Shown here piece by piece: positions 20,332-30,350 of a DNA stretch of 64,000 nucleotides. The stretch is taken from positions 1-64,000 of the forward strand of contig JAJZRU010000011.1 of NCBI GenBank assembly GCA_021802555.1, read 5' to 3'. The notes below the pieces were generated by a model. It was not told the origin of the DNA, did not search any database, and worked only from the letters and a program-made list of their open reading frames with translations. The position numbers and the translations under genes were made by a program. Positions within the stretch are counted from its first letter, which is position 1. Each line of letters opens with the position of its first letter. Source of the stretch: Pseudomonadota bacterium. Its GTDB lineage: Bacteria; Pseudomonadota; Gammaproteobacteria; Burkholderiales; Thiobacillaceae.

Positions 20332-20664
20332 ATGGAACCAAGCATAGCCCCCGCCGACTTTCAGGCCATCCAGCATCGGATCCTGGTGCTGGACGTGCGC
20401 CGCAAGGCCGATTACGACGCCAGCACGGAAACGGTGCAGGATGCTTTCTGGAAGGACCCCGAGCAAATCCAGCGTTGGATCGGCGCCCTGCCCAAGACCC
20501 ATGACATCGTGGTGTATTGCGTGCGCGGCGGCGCGCTGTCGCAGGACATCGCCGCGCGCTTGCGGGACGAGGGCATCAAGGCGCGCTACATCGTCGGCGG
20601 CCTGGAGGGCTACAAGACCGCGGGCGGCAAGGTCGTCGCCAAGCGCGTGCGTCCCGCTCAGTAG
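20332..20664 (+). CDS. single-domain rhodanese (sulfurtransferase)
   Basis: 110 residues forming one rhodanese domain: ILVLDVRRKADYDAS near the N terminus and the active-site loop YCVRGGALS with the persulfide Cys. It moves sulfane sulfur to cyanide or a physiological acceptor. The WKDPEQIQRWIGALPK insert before the active site resembles rhodaneses linked to chromate or redox stress. It ends six bases from the convergent ribonucleotide reductase gene. Confidence 0.88.
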   Translation: MEPSIAPADFQAIQHRILVLDVRRKADYDASTETVQDAFWKDPEQIQRWIGALPKTHDIVVYCVRGGALSQDIAARLRDEGIKARYIVGGLEGYKTAGGKVVAKRVRPAQ

Positions 20665-20670
20665 TCGCCG

Positions 20671-22533
20671 TCAGACGCAGCCGCCGCCCAGCCTGCAACT
20701 CGGCCCGCCGCCGGCTTTCGGCAGCTCGCATTCCGAACAAGCCGGATCGGCATCGCGGCCGCCCAGCGCGGCGCTCAGCACCTGGCCGATCACGGCGTTG
20801 GGGCGGTAAGTCGCCAGCCCTTTCAGGCCCGTTTTCCAAGCCGCGGCATAGAGGCCGCGGAAATCCTCGTAAGGATAATCGGCGGCCACGTTCACCGTTT
20901 TGGAAATGCTCGAGTCGACATAAGGCGCCACCGCCGCCGCCATGGCCAAATGGTCGGCGGCGGAAATCTCCAGGGCGCTGACGAAGGCCTCCGGCAGCGG
21001 CGCCAGCGCGCCCGCCAGATGGCGGAACAGCCGGAAGGCGTGGTCCTCCACCGCATAGTCCTGCCAGCCCCCGTCCGCGCCGCGCTTGCGGCGCCGGTAC
21101 TGCCAGGCGTAGGGGGGCTCGATGCCGTTGGAGGCATTGTCGGCGAAGGCCAGCGAGATGGAGCCGGTGGGCGCGATGGACAGCAGATGGGAATTGCGCA
21201 GGCCGTCGCGCCGGATGGCCTCCTGCAAATCCTGCGGCAGGCGGCTGGCGAAATTGCCTTTGGAGAAATATGCCGCGGCATCGAACAGCGGGAAAGGCCC
21301 GCGCTCGCGTGCCAGCGCCACCGACGCCCAGTACGCCGCATCGCGCAGCTCGCGCGCCAGGTGCGCGGCGAATGCGCGCCCGGCGGCGCTGTCGTAGCGC
21401 AGCCCCAGCAGGATGAGCGCGTCGCCCAGGCCGGTGAAGCCCAGGCCGATGCGGCGCTTGGCATGCGCCTCGCGCTGCTGCTGCGGCAGCGGCCAGGCGC
21501 TGGCGTCCAGCACGTTGTCGAGCAGGCGCACCGCCGAGGGCACCCATACGCGCAGGGCGGCGAAGTCGAAGGACGCCTGCGCGCCGAAGGGGTCGCGCAC
21601 CAGGCGGGTGAGGTCGATGGAGCCGAGGCAGCAGCAGCCGTAGGCCGGCAGCGGCTGCTCGGCACAGGGGTTGGTAGCCTCGATGGTCTCGCAATAGCGC
21701 AGGTTGTTGTCGCGGTTGATGCGGTCGAGGAACAGCACGCCCGGCTCGGCATGGTCATAGGTGGCGGCCATGACCTCGTCCCACAGCGCGCGGGCGCGCA
21801 CGCTGCGATATGCCCACAGGCCGTCGGGGCGGCGGCGGGCGCCCGCCGCCTTCTGCGCCGGGCCCGGTGCGGCGCGATGCACCAGCTCCACGAGGGTGTC
21901 GTCTTCCACCGCCTGCATGAAGGCGTCGGTGACGCCGATGGAAAAATTGAAATTGGCGAAGCCGCCGCCATCCTTGGCGTGGATGAAATCGGCGATGTCC
22001 GGATGGTCGCAGCGCAGCACCGCCATTTGCGCACCGCGCCGGTTGCCGGCCGCCTCCACCGTCTCGCAGGAGGCATCGAACACGCGCATGTAGGAGAGCG
22101 GCCCGCTGGCCAGCGCCTGGATGCCGCGCACCCACGCGCCGCGCGGGCGGATGGGCGAGAAATCGTAGCCCACGCCGCCGCCGCGGCGCATGGTCTCGGC
22201 GGCCTCCTTGAGCGCGGCGTAGATGCCCGGCCGCCCGTCTTCCTCTTGGGAAATGGAGTCGCCCACCGGCTGCACGAAACAGTTGATGAGGGTGGCCTCG
22301 CGCTCCGTGCCGGCGGTGGCCTCGATGCGCCCGGCCGGGATAAAGCCCGCCGCCATGGCGGCGCAAAAACGCTCCTCCCAATGCGCGCGCGCCGCAGCCG
22401 GCTCCACGGCGGCCAGTGCACGCGCCACGCGGCGCTGCACCTGGGCGGGCGAACGCTCATCGCCCCAGGCATATTTCTCCTGCAGCACAGCCATGGAGAT
22501 GTCCTGCACGGGCAGGGCGAACGAGCGGCTCAT
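20671..22533 (-). CDS. adenosylcobalamin-dependent (class II) ribonucleotide reductase
   Basis: 620 residues of the class II reductase catalytic chain. INCFVQPVGDS carries the first redox cysteine (Cys85). NPCAEQ (288-293) holds the substrate Asn, thiyl Cys290 and Glu292. APTGSISLAFADNASNGIEP is the phosphate-binding/active-site block, and the C terminus has CSECELPKAGGGPSC, probably the cysteine shuttle. There is no N-terminal ATP-cone and no long Zn-finger tail, so this is a short form. It makes deoxyribonucleotides without oxygen but needs B12. No cobalamin riboswitch is evident in the 72-bp gap upstream. Confidence 0.9.
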   Translation of the reverse strand: MSRSFALPVQDISMAVLQEKYAWGDERSPAQVQRRVARALAAVEPAAARAHWEERFCAAMAAGFIPAGRIEATAGTEREATLINCFVQPVGDSISQEEDGRPGIYAALKEAAETMRRGGGVGYDFSPIRPRGAWVRGIQALASGPLSYMRVFDASCETVEAAGNRRGAQMAVLRCDHPDIADFIHAKDGGGFANFNFSIGVTDAFMQAVEDDTLVELVHRAAPGPAQKAAGARRRPDGLWAYRSVRARALWDEVMAATYDHAEPGVLFLDRINRDNNLRYCETIEATNPCAEQPLPAYGCCCLGSIDLTRLVRDPFGAQASFDFAALRVWVPSAVRLLDNVLDASAWPLPQQQREAHAKRRIGLGFTGLGDALILLGLRYDSAAGRAFAAHLARELRDAAYWASVALARERGPFPLFDAAAYFSKGNFASRLPQDLQEAIRRDGLRNSHLLSIAPTGSISLAFADNASNGIEPPYAWQYRRRKRGADGGWQDYAVEDHAFRLFRHLAGALAPLPEAFVSALEISAADHLAMAAAVAPYVDSSISKTVNVAADYPYEDFRGLYAAAWKTGLKGLATYRPNAVIGQVLSAALGGRDADPACSECELPKAGGGPSCRLGGGCV

Positions 22534-22605
22534 GCGCCCAGTATAGCCAGCCGCATCCGCGCGGAAATATCACGTTAAAATCCGCTTTTTGCCGGAAAGC
22601 CAGCC

Positions 22606-23097
22606 ATGCCCCATCCACTGATCGGTCTCGTCATGGGCTCGCAGAGCGACTGGGAGGTGATGCAGCATGCCGCCACCCAGCTCAAGCATCTGGGCATACC
22701 CTTCGAAGCGCGGGTCGTGTCGGCGCACCGTACGCCCGATCTGCTCTACCGCTACGCCGAGGAGGCGGAAGGGCGCGGGCTCAAGGCCATCATCGCCGGC
22801 GCCGGCGGCGCCGCCCATTTGCCGGGCATGCTGGCGGCCAAGACCCTGGTGCCCGTGCTGGGCGTGCCGGTGCCATCTAAATATCTCAAGGGCATCGATT
22901 CCCTGCTGTCCATGGTGCAAATGCCCAAGGGCATCCCGGTGGCCACCTTCGCCGTGGGCGAGGCCGGCGCCGCCAACGCCGCGCTGTTCGCCGCCGCGCT
23001 GATCGCGCGCTACGACGGCGGCCTGGCCGAGCAGCTGGAGGAATACCGCCGCGGCCAGACCGCCGCCGTGCTCAACATGAGCCTGCCCGATGTCTGA
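22606..23097 (+). CDS. purE: N5-carboxyaminoimidazole ribonucleotide mutase
   Basis: 163 residues of class I Pur[10 protein letters not shown] at the N terminus, SAHRTPD with the catalytic His, and [11 protein letters not shown] plus [24 protein letters not shown]. It rearranges N5-CAIR to CAIR in purine synthesis and pairs with PurK, whose gene overlaps it by eight bases. Full length. Confidence 0.96.
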   Translation: MPHPLIGLVMGSQSDWEVMQHAATQLKHLGIPFEARVVSAHRTPDLLYRYAEEAEGRGLKAIIAGAGGAAHLPGMLAAKTLVPVLGVPVPSKYLKGIDSLLSMVQMPKGIPVATFAVGEAGAANAALFAAALIARYDGGLAEQLEEYRRGQTAAVLNMSLPDV

Positions 23098-24220
23098 GCC
23101 CCTGCTGCCCGGCGCCACGCTGGGCATCCTCGGCGGGGGCCAGCTCGGCCGCATGTTCACCATCGCCGCCCGCACCATGGGCTACCGGGTCATCGTCCTG
23201 GACCCCGATCCCGCAAGCCCGGCGGGGCAGTTGGCCGACCTGCATTTGCAGGCGGATTATCTCGACCGTGGCGCGCTGCGTCAGTTGGGCGCAGCCTGCG
23301 CCGCGGTGACCACCGAGTTCGAGAACGTCCCGGCCGAGAGCCTCATCGAACTGGCCCGCTATTGCCGCGTCTCCCCCGGCGCCGGGGCGGTGGCCATCGT
23401 GCAGGACCGCAGCCGCGAGAAAACCTGGCTGGCGCAGCACGGCTTTCCCACTGCGCCGTTCGCGCTGGTGAACGACAGTGCCGACCTCCCGGCCGCCTGC
23501 GCCAAGACCGGCCTGCCGGCCCTGCTGAAAGTGGCGCGCCTGGGCTACGACGGCAAGGGGCAGTTCCCGGTGGCCTCGGTCGAGGACGCCGGCCGGGCCT
23601 TTGCCACGCTGGGCGGCCAGCCCTGCGTGCTGGAAGGCTACCTGACCCTGGCGCGCGAGATCTCCGTGGTGCTGGGGCGCGACGATGCCGGCCGCTGCGC
23701 CCTTTTCCCGGTGGCCGAAAACCGCCATGCCGGCGGCATCCTAGACGTTTCCATCGTACCGGCACGCGTCGATGCCACGCTGGCCGAGGCCGCGTGCGGC
23801 ATGGCGCGCGCTGTGGCCGACCGGCTCGACTACGTGGGCGTGCTGGCGGTGGAGTTCTTCGTCACCCGACAAGGCGAACTGCTCGTGAACGAGATCGCTC
23901 CGCGCCCGCACAACTCGGGCCACTACACGCTGGATGCCTGCGTCACCGACCAGTTCGAGCAGCAGGTGCGCCTGCTGGCCGGGCTGCCGGCAGGCGACAC
24001 GCGCCTGCTCTCCCCCGTGGTGATGGTGAACATCCTGGGCGACCGCTGGAGCAACGGCGGCCCGCACTGGGCGCGCCTGCTCGCGCACGGCAACGTCAAG
24101 CTGCACCTCTACGGCAAGCAGGCCGCGAGAGCAGGCCGCAAAATGGGCCACTTCAACGTGCTGGATGCCGAGTTGACCGGCGCCCTGGCGCTGGCGGAGG
24201 AATTGCGCGGGGGCTTGTAG
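23090..24220 (+). CDS. purK: 5-(carboxyamino)imidazole ribonucleotide synthase
   Basis: 376 residues of the PurK ATP-grasp family: [12 protein letters not shown] at the N terminus, GYDGKGQ in the ATP-binding lid, and the metal-binding [27 protein letters not shown]. It carboxylates AIR to N5-CAIR with ATP and bicarbonate. It overlaps purE and ends 39 bases from the convergent phoU. Confidence 0.96.
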   Translation: MSEPLLPGATLGILGGGQLGRMFTIAARTMGYRVIVLDPDPASPAGQLADLHLQADYLDRGALRQLGAACAAVTTEFENVPAESLIELARYCRVSPGAGAVAIVQDRSREKTWLAQHGFPTAPFALVNDSADLPAACAKTGLPALLKVARLGYDGKGQFPVASVEDAGRAFATLGGQPCVLEGYLTLAREISVVLGRDDAGRCALFPVAENRHAGGILDVSIVPARVDATLAEAACGMARAVADRLDYVGVLAVEFFVTRQGELLVNEIAPRPHNSGHYTLDACVTDQFEQQVRLLAGLPAGDTRLLSPVVMVNILGDRWSNGGPHWARLLAHGNVKLHLYGKQAARAGRKMGHFNVLDAELTGALALAEELRGGL

Positions 24221-24259
24221 GCCCGGCAGTCAGGCGGGCGCCTTCCGCATCGAGCAGGC

Positions 24260-24961
24260 CTACATGATCTCGCGCTCGATCTCTTCTACCGAAGTGTGGC
24301 GCACGTCCTTGCCCTTGACCATGTAGACGACATACTCGGACATGTTCTTGGCATGGTCGCCCATGCGCTCGATCGCCTTGGCCACGAACAGGATGTCGAT
24401 GAACACGGAGATGGTGCGCGGGTCCTCCATCATGTAGGTGATGAGGTGGCGCAGGTTGAGCTGGAATTCCTCGTCCACCTCGCGGTCGCGGCGCGCCACA
24501 GCGGCGGCGTTGCTGACATCGAGACGGGCAAAGCCGTCGAGCGACTGACGCAGCATTTCCAGCACGATGCCCGCCATGTACTTCACTTCGTTGAAGCGCG
24601 GGGCGTTGAGCCGCCCGCCCTCATGGATCAGCTTGGCCATGCGGGCCACTTTGGCGGCCTCGTCGCCGATGCGCTCCAGGTCGGTGATGGTTTTCACCAC
24701 CATCATGATCATGCGCAAATCGGACGCCGTCGGCTGGCGCTTGGCGATGATCTGGGCGCAGGCCTCGTCGATCTGCACCTCCAGGGCGTTGACGGCATGG
24801 TCGTTGGCGATGACACGCTCGGCAGCCTCGGAATCCGCCTCGACCAGGGCATCGATGGCATGGGAGATCTGCTCTTCCACCAGGCCGCCCATCTGCAGCA
24901 CGCGGGCACGCACGTTTTCCAGTTCGGCGTCGAACTGCTTGAAAGTATGTTCACTGGGCAT
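24260..24961 (-). CDS. phoU: phosphate-signalling regulator PhoU
   Basis: 233 residues of two PhoU three-helix repeats. QMGGLVEEQISHAIDAL opens the first, and ERIGDEAAKVARMA and ERMGDHAKNMSEYVVYMVKG are the paired metal-binding E(R)xGD motifs. It restrains PhoR/PhoB signalling and the Pst transporter. The start at 24961 has a GGAG Shine-Dalgarno seven bases ahead. pst genes are not adjacent here. Confidence 0.95.
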   Translation of the reverse strand: MPSEHTFKQFDAELENVRARVLQMGGLVEEQISHAIDALVEADSEAAERVIANDHAVNALEVQIDEACAQIIAKRQPTASDLRMIMMVVKTITDLERIGDEAAKVARMAKLIHEGGRLNAPRFNEVKYMAGIVLEMLRQSLDGFARLDVSNAAAVARRDREVDEEFQLNLRHLITYMMEDPRTISVFIDILFVAKAIERMGDHAKNMSEYVVYMVKGKDVRHTSVEEIEREIM

Positions 24962-25044
24962 GGCAGGCTCCGGCAAAATGCCGCCTCTCATTCTAGGGAG
25001 GCGGCGAGACAGGGTTGTGACAATAGCATGTCGTCGACTTCAAT

Positions 25045-25470
25045 CTAACGGACGGAAAACGGCAAAGTATAGGTCGCCTCATCCACGCGCAAATTCGCCG
25101 CCCAGCTCACGCCGCCGTGGGCGCAAACCGGCAGGACGACGTTCTCGGCGGTGAAGACTCCGGGTTGGACTTGCTTGAGGACATAGCGGTTCTCGCCCAT
25201 GTCCATGTCGGGCATCTGAAAGTCGACCGCCACGGCCCGGGCGCCCGGGGCTTTCACCGTCAGCGCAAAACTTTGCATGGCGCTGGGCGGACGCGAGAAT
25301 CTTACTTGCGCGGCCTGCCCGCGAAAATCGAAGGCGCACCCCTGCGCGACATCGGCGCAGGCGATGGCCCGGGTCTGCGGCGGCGATTGCGCCCGGCGGG
25401 CGAAATGGGCGTAAAAGGCCACGCCCAGCAGGATCGCGACGAACACCCAGGGGGCGATTTTCCATTTCAT
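25045..25470 (-). CDS. FixH-like membrane-anchored periplasmic protein
   Basis: 141 residues with an N-terminal membrane helix (IAPWVFVAILLGVAFYAHF) and an immunoglobulin-like periplasmic domain. FQMPDMDMGENRYVL and PGVFTAENVVLPVCAHGGVSW resemble FixH/YtkA-like and copper-chaperone-like domains that carry Met and Cys near the surface. I do not recognise a precise orthologue. Its stop is close to the previous gene region and its start overlaps the MutT-ThiE stop by four bases. Confidence 0.7.
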   Translation of the reverse strand: MKWKIAPWVFVAILLGVAFYAHFARRAQSPPQTRAIACADVAQGCAFDFRGQAAQVRFSRPPSAMQSFALTVKAPGARAVAVDFQMPDMDMGENRYVLKQVQPGVFTAENVVLPVCAHGGVSWAANLRVDEATYTLPFSVR

Positions 25471-26402
25471 GTCCAGGCCCCTCTCAACATGGCGATGCCG
25501 TGGGCGCCGTGCGTACGCGCTTCGTCCAGCAGGTTTTCATGCATCCCTCCCAGGGCATAGACAGGCAAGGCGCAGGCCTGTGCCCAGGCGCCAAACTTCT
25601 CCCAGCCCAAGGTCGCCTCGCCCGGGTGGCTGGCAGTGGGCAGCACCGGACTCAAGACGGCAAAATCCGCGCCCAGGGCCGCAGCCCGGTCCAGCTCTGC
25701 GGGGCTGTGGCAGGAGGCCCCCAGCCACGCCACGTCCGGACGCCCGGCCAGCCGGGCGAGGCTCGCGCTATCGAGATGCACACCGTCCGCGTCCGCTGCC
25801 CGGCACAGCGCCGCGCTGCCGTTGACGAGCACCCGCGCCCCATGGACATGGGCGCGCGCCGCCACCTCGCGCGCGAGTTCCAAGCGCTCCGCTTCAGGCA
25901 GCTTCTTGTCCCTCACCTGGATGAGCTTAAGCCCTGCGGCCAGCGCTTTGTCCAGGCGCGCCAGGAAGGCAGCGGTGCCGAAGGCCTCGGCCTGGGTGAT
26001 GCCGTACACCTCCGGCAGCGACAACGCGCGCAGCACCGGCGCATTGGCGGGCAGCATCGGCTCGGGCAGAACGGCGCCGGGCGCCAGCCACGCCAGATTC
26101 TGGCCCTCGTGCGGGCGGGGCTCGCCTTCCCATTGCCGCACGCGGAAGAAATGCAGGCGCACGCGGCCATGGGGATAGGCGTGCTCGCGCACGATCCAGG
26201 GGTCGGCGCGCGTCACGCGTATGCCCAGCTCCTCGCGCAGTTCACGCACCAGCGCCGCGTGCGTGGATTCACCCGCCTCGACCTTGCCGCCGGGAAATTC
26301 CCAATAGCCGCCGTAGATCTTGCCGAGCGGCCGGCTCGCCATGAGAAAACGCTCCGCGCGCAGCAGCACGCCCACCGCCACGGCAATACTTGCCTGGGTC
26401 AT
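25467..26402 (-). CDS. Nudix hydrolase fused to thiamine-phosphate-synthase-like (TENI) domain
   Basis: 311 residues. An N-terminal MutT domain has the Nudix box GGKVEAGESTHAALVRELREELG (from about residue 38), including the REXXEE core. From about residue 135 a ThiE/TenI-like barrel follows (LIQVRDKKLPEAERLELA, GARVLVNG, GVHLDSASLARL, GASCHSPAEL). MutT-type domains clear 8-oxo-dGTP. The ThiE-like half is fused to it in many beta- and gammaproteobacteria and may not make thiamine phosphate. Full length for this architecture. Confidence 0.9.
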   Translation of the reverse strand: MTQASIAVAVGVLLRAERFLMASRPLGKIYGGYWEFPGGKVEAGESTHAALVRELREELGIRVTRADPWIVREHAYPHGRVRLHFFRVRQWEGEPRPHEGQNLAWLAPGAVLPEPMLPANAPVLRALSLPEVYGITQAEAFGTAAFLARLDKALAAGLKLIQVRDKKLPEAERLELAREVAARAHVHGARVLVNGSAALCRAADADGVHLDSASLARLAGRPDVAWLGASCHSPAELDRAAALGADFAVLSPVLPTASHPGEATLGWEKFGAWAQACALPVYALGGMHENLLDEARTHGAHGIAMLRGAWT

Positions 26403-26429
26403 TGCTCAAGGAAACGAAAAGGGTGGATT

Positions 26430-27854
26430 TTACCCTTGGCCGCCGGCCGCCGCCCGGAACAGGGCCAGGGCCCGCTGCCGCATGGCGGCATGGTCGACGA
26501 TGGGAGCGGGGTAGTCGCGCCCGAGCACCACGCCGAGCGCCTGCTGCCGGGCATACGGCAGTGTCCAGGGCGCGTGCAGGGCGGCATCGGGCAGGGGCGC
26601 CAACTCCGGCAGATAACGGCGGATGAAGTGCCCCTGCGGGTCGAATCTTTGCGACTGCATCACCGGGTTGAAAATGCGGAACCAGGGCTGGGCAACGCAG
26701 CCCGTGGAGGCCGCCCATTGCCAGCCGCCGTTGTTGGCGGCCAGGTCGTAGTCCAGCAGCCGGGCAGCGAAATATTTTTCGCCCAGGCGCCAGTCCACCA
26801 GCAGATCCTTGGTCAGAAAGGAGGCCGTCACCATGCGCAGGCGGTTGTGCATGTAGCCGGTCTGGTTCAGTTGGCGCATGGCGGCGTCCACCAGCGGGTA
26901 GCCCGTGCGCGCCTCGCACCAGGCCTGCAGATAGCCGGGGGGATTGGGCCAGGGCAGTGCGTCGAAGGCGCGCTGGTAGGCACGGCCCGCCGCCAGATCC
27001 GGGCGATGCCAGAGCACTTGATGATAGAAATCGCGCCAGGCCAGTTCCGCGAGCCAGGCCTGCGCACCGGACGTTCCGCGCGCCAGGGCCGCCGCCGCGA
27101 GCCGGCGCACGGAAAGCGTGCCGAAGCGCAGATGCGCGGAGAGATAGGACACGCCCTTCAGCGCCGGATAGTCGCGCGTCGCGCGGTAGCGGTCGATGCG
27201 CTGCATAAAGTCGTCGAACAGCGCCCGGGCGCCGGACTCGCCGGCGGACAGCGCCAGGTCCGCGGGCGCGAAGCCCAGCTCGGCGAGCGTCGGCATGGAG
27301 GCGGGCGCCAGGCGCGCCAGACGGTCCGCGTAGGGCGCGACCGGGTAGGCGGCAAGCCCTGCGCTCGCGAGTTTTTTGCGCCAGGCATCGAGATAGGGTG
27401 TGAACACGCCGTAGGGGCGGCCGGCTTGGGTCTGGATCTCGTCGCGCTCGAAAATCACGACATCCTTGTAGTCATGCACCGCCCGGCCGCGCTGCTGCAG
27501 GGCGCCGGTCACGGCCGCGTCGCGGGCGACGGCGGCAGGATCCTCGTCGTGGTTGAAAAAAACCGCCTGCGCCCCCAGCTCGCCGGCGAGGCGCGGAATG
27601 GCCGTGCGCGCCCGATCGTGCAGCACCACGAGGCTGCTGCCGAGCGCCTCCAGGTCTGCCTTGAGCGAGGCCACGCAGCGATGGATAAAGTCCACCCGCC
27701 GGTCCTGTGCCGGCAAGCGCTCCAGGATGTCGCGGTCGAACACGAACACGGGATACACGCGCCCGCTGGACCGGAGAGCATGGTGCAGCGCGGCATGGTC
27801 GTCCAGGCGCAAATCGCGTCTGAACCAGAGCAGGACGGCGTCGTAGCAGGCCAT
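26430..27854 (-). CDS. phrB: deoxyribodipyrimidine photolyase
   Basis: 474 residues of class I CPD photolyase. The N-terminal antenna domain starts [16 protein letters not shown], and the FAD-binding domain has [22 protein letters not shown] and [18 protein letters not shown], the segment that binds FAD and the lesion. It reverses UV-induced cyclobutane dimers with blue light. It is transcribed away from yqgE across an 86-bp gap and lies 27 bases from the MutT-ThiE gene. Confidence 0.95.
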   Translation of the reverse strand: MACYDAVLLWFRRDLRLDDHAALHHALRSSGRVYPVFVFDRDILERLPAQDRRVDFIHRCVASLKADLEALGSSLVVLHDRARTAIPRLAGELGAQAVFFNHDEDPAAVARDAAVTGALQQRGRAVHDYKDVVIFERDEIQTQAGRPYGVFTPYLDAWRKKLASAGLAAYPVAPYADRLARLAPASMPTLAELGFAPADLALSAGESGARALFDDFMQRIDRYRATRDYPALKGVSYLSAHLRFGTLSVRRLAAAALARGTSGAQAWLAELAWRDFYHQVLWHRPDLAAGRAYQRAFDALPWPNPPGYLQAWCEARTGYPLVDAAMRQLNQTGYMHNRLRMVTASFLTKDLLVDWRLGEKYFAARLLDYDLAANNGGWQWAASTGCVAQPWFRIFNPVMQSQRFDPQGHFIRRYLPELAPLPDAALHAPWTLPYARQQALGVVLGRDYPAPIVDHAAMRQRALALFRAAAGGQG

Positions 27855-27940
27855 GCAGCGGCAGGATACGCTGGCTTAAGGGGGAAGGAATGGTACTTTC
27901 GGGACGGACGGGCGTCACACAAAAGGCTAAAATGCGGATC

Positions 27941-28501
27941 ATGGAAACGGTCAATCTCACCCACCACTTCCTCATCGCCATGCCCAGCATGGCCGACCCG
28001 AATTTTTCCGGCACCCTGACCTACATCTGCGATCACGGCACCCAGGGTGCGCTGGGGTTGGTGGTCAACCGTCCCATCGAGCTGGAGCTTTCCAGCCTGT
28101 TTGAGCAGATCGGCCTGGAATTGCCCGACGAGATGCTGCGCCACCAGGCCGTGTACTACGGCGGCCCGGTGCAGACCGAGCGCGGCTTCGTGCTGCACCG
28201 GCCGACGCACCAGTTCCAATCCACCCTCACCGTCAACAATGCCGTCAGCCTGACCACCTCCAAGGACGTGCTGGAAGCGGTGGCGCAGGGCGAGGGGCCG
28301 GGCCAGTTCCTGGTGTCGCTGGGCTATGCCGGCTGGGGGCCAGGCCAGTTGGAGCAGGAGATGGCGCAGAACGCCTGGCTCTCGGTGGCGGCGGAGCCGG
28401 AGATCATCTTCGACCATACCCCGGAGGTAAGGCTGTCCGCCGCCATGAAGCTCCTGGGCATCGATTTCACCCATCTCTCCGACCTGGCAGGCCACGCGTG
28501 A
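27941..28501 (+). CDS. yqgE: YqgE/AlgH family protein
   Basis: 186 residues: [34 protein letters not shown] and [16 protein letters not shown] are the hallmarks of this family. Its function is unsettled; in Pseudomonas it is called AlgH. It sits in the conserved order yqgE-ruvX-pyrR-pyrB-pyrX. The ATG at 27941 is preferred; one at 27932 is possible. It overlaps ruvX by four bases. Confidence 0.93.
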   Translation: METVNLTHHFLIAMPSMADPNFSGTLTYICDHGTQGALGLVVNRPIELELSSLFEQIGLELPDEMLRHQAVYYGGPVQTERGFVLHRPTHQFQSTLTVNNAVSLTTSKDVLEAVAQGEGPGQFLVSLGYAGWGPGQLEQEMAQNAWLSVAAEPEIIFDHTPEVRLSAAMKLLGIDFTHLSDLAGHA

Positions 28502-28917
28502 TCTCCAAAGGCACGCTGCTGGCCTTCGACTTCGGCCTCAAGCGCACGGGCGTGGCGCAGGGCGAACTGGAAATCGGTGTCGCGCATCCGCTCGGCACGC
28601 TGCACGCAGCGGCGCGTGAAGAGCGTCTGGCCGCCATCGAACGCCTGGTGCGGGAATGGCGGCCCGCGGCCCTGGTGGTGGGCCTGCCGCTGCATCCCGA
28701 CGGCGCCGAACACGAAATGACGCGCGCAGCGCGCAACTTCGCCGCCGCGCTGGAAAAGCGCTTTGGCCTGCCGGTATTTCTCGCCGACGAACGCTACACC
28801 AGCGCGCTGGCGGAAAGCGAGCTGGCCGCCCAGGGCGCCAAGGGCAAGCATCAGGCCGACAGCCTCGCCGCGCAAATCATCCTGCAAGGATTCCTGGATG
28901 CTCGTCGCGCTGCCTGA
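28498..28917 (+). CDS. ruvX: YqgF/RuvX Holliday-junction-resolvase-like nuclease
   Basis: 139 residues with an RNase H-like fold: [14 protein letters not shown] (catalytic Asp11), [12 protein letters not shown] and [14 protein letters not shown]. In E. coli the homologue matures the 5' end of 16S rRNA. The start is GTG, in the overlap GTGA with the yqgE stop. The stop lies 20 bases inside the next gene. Confidence 0.93.
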   Translation: MISKGTLLAFDFGLKRTGVAQGELEIGVAHPLGTLHAAAREERLAAIERLVREWRPAALVVGLPLHPDGAEHEMTRAARNFAAALEKRFGLPVFLADERYTSALAESELAAQGAKGKHQADSLAAQIILQGFLDARRAA

Positions 28918-29389
28918 CGCCGAAGACCTCATCGCCTGCCTGGCCGCCGCCGTGCGTCCTCAGCTTGCGGCCGACACCGCCATCGTCGGCATCCACACCG
29001 GCGGCGCCTGGGTGGCACAGCGGCTGCGCGACGCGCTGGGCGGCGACCATCCGCTGGGCGAGCTGGACATCTCCTTTTACCGCGACGATTTCTCGCGCAT
29101 CGGCCTGCACCCCCAGGTCAAGCCTTCGCGCATACCCTTCGCCGTGGAAGACCGCCCCCTGCTGCTGGTCGACGATGTGCTGTACACCGGCCGCACCGTG
29201 CGCGCGGCCATGAACGAGCTGTTCGACTACGGCCGCCCCAGCCGGATCCGCCTCGCGGTGCTGATCGACCGCGGCGGGCACGAACTGCCCATCCGCCCTG
29301 ACTTCGTCGGCGCCACCCTGGCCATCCCGCAAGGCCAGAACGTCGAGCTGCGGCGCGACGCCGGCCGCCTCTCCCTTATCCTCAGGTAA
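28898..29389 (+). CDS. pyrR: PyrR bifunctional pyrimidine regulator / uracil phosphoribosyltransferase
   Basis: 163 residues. The PRPP-binding loop LLLVDDVLYTGRTV (88-101) and the GIHTGGAWVA, SFYRDDFSRIG segments identify PyrR. In Gram-positives it attenuates pyr mRNA; in proteobacteria the phosphoribosyltransferase role is more certain. The start at 28898 overlaps ruvX by 20 bases and matches the usual length. pyrB begins four bases after its stop. Confidence 0.94.
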   Translation: MLVALPDAEDLIACLAAAVRPQLAADTAIVGIHTGGAWVAQRLRDALGGDHPLGELDISFYRDDFSRIGLHPQVKPSRIPFAVEDRPLLLVDDVLYTGRTVRAAMNELFDYGRPSRIRLAVLIDRGGHELPIRPDFVGATLAIPQGQNVELRRDAGRLSLILR

Positions 29390-29392
29390 CCC

Positions 29393-30349
29393 ATGGTCGA
29401 CCCGCAACTGACTCCCCAGGGAAAGCTGCGCCACCTGCTCACTCTCGACGGCCTGCCCGCCGCCACGCTCAGGCAAATCCTCGATACCGCGGAGTCTTTC
29501 ATGGACGTGGGCGAGCGCGATGTCAAGAAAGTCCCGCTGCTGCGCGGCAAATCCATTTTCAACCTGTTCTTCGAGCCCTCCACGCGCACGCGCACGACGT
29601 TCGAAATCGCCGCCAAGCGGATGTCCGCCGACGTCGTGAACCTCAACATCGCCACCTCCAGCCAGACCAAGGGCGAGACCATCCTGGACACGGTGGCCAA
29701 CCTCACGGCCATGCACGCAGACATGTTCATCGTGCGCCATGGGCAATCCGGCGCGGCCCATTTCATCGCGCGCCATGTCGCACCACACATTTCGGTGATC
29801 AATGCCGGCGACGGCCGCCACGCCCATCCCACCCAGGGCCTGCTGGACATGTTCACCATCCGCCGCTACAAGGGCGCATTCCAGCATCTGCGCGTGGCCA
29901 TCGTCGGCGACGTGCTGCATTCGCGCGTGGCGCGCTCGCAGATCAGCGCGCTCACCACCCTGGGCGTCCCCGAAGTGCGCGTGGTCGCCCCCAAGACCCT
30001 GCTGCCGCCCGGCGTGGAACAGCTGGGCGTGCAGATCCATTACGACATGAGCGAAGGCATCCGCGATTGCGACGTCATCATCATGCTGCGCCTGCAGAAC
30101 GAGCGCATGAAGGGCGCGCGCCTGCCCTCGGCCCAGGAATATTTCAAGCAATACGGCCTGACCGCCGCCAAGCTGGCACACGCCAAGCCGGACGCCATCG
30201 TCATGCATCCCGGGCCGATGAACCGCGGCGTCGAAATCGATTCCGAGGTGGCCGACGGCCCGCAGTCGGTGATCCTGCCCCAGGTCACCTACGGCATCGC
30301 GGTGCGCATGGCGGTAATGGCCATGCTCGCCGGAGGGGGCGGCGACTGA
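29393..30349 (+). CDS. pyrB: aspartate carbamoyltransferase catalytic subunit
   Basis: 318 residues. The carbamoyl-phosphate loop [12 protein letters not shown] (60-71), [16 protein letters not shown] and [15 protein letters not shown] are all intact. It makes carbamoyl-aspartate, the committed step of pyrimidine synthesis. No pyrI follows; instead the next gene is an inactive-looking dihydroorotase, matching the class A dodecameric enzyme of Pseudomonas and relatives. Confidence 0.96.
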   Translation: MVDPQLTPQGKLRHLLTLDGLPAATLRQILDTAESFMDVGERDVKKVPLLRGKSIFNLFFEPSTRTRTTFEIAAKRMSADVVNLNIATSSQTKGETILDTVANLTAMHADMFIVRHGQSGAAHFIARHVAPHISVINAGDGRHAHPTQGLLDMFTIRRYKGAFQHLRVAIVGDVLHSRVARSQISALTTLGVPEVRVVAPKTLLPPGVEQLGVQIHYDMSEGIRDCDVIIMLRLQNERMKGARLPSAQEYFKQYGLTAAKLAHAKPDAIVMHPGPMNRGVEIDSEVADGPQSVILPQVTYGIAVRMAVMAMLAGGGGD

Positions 30350-30350
30350 A

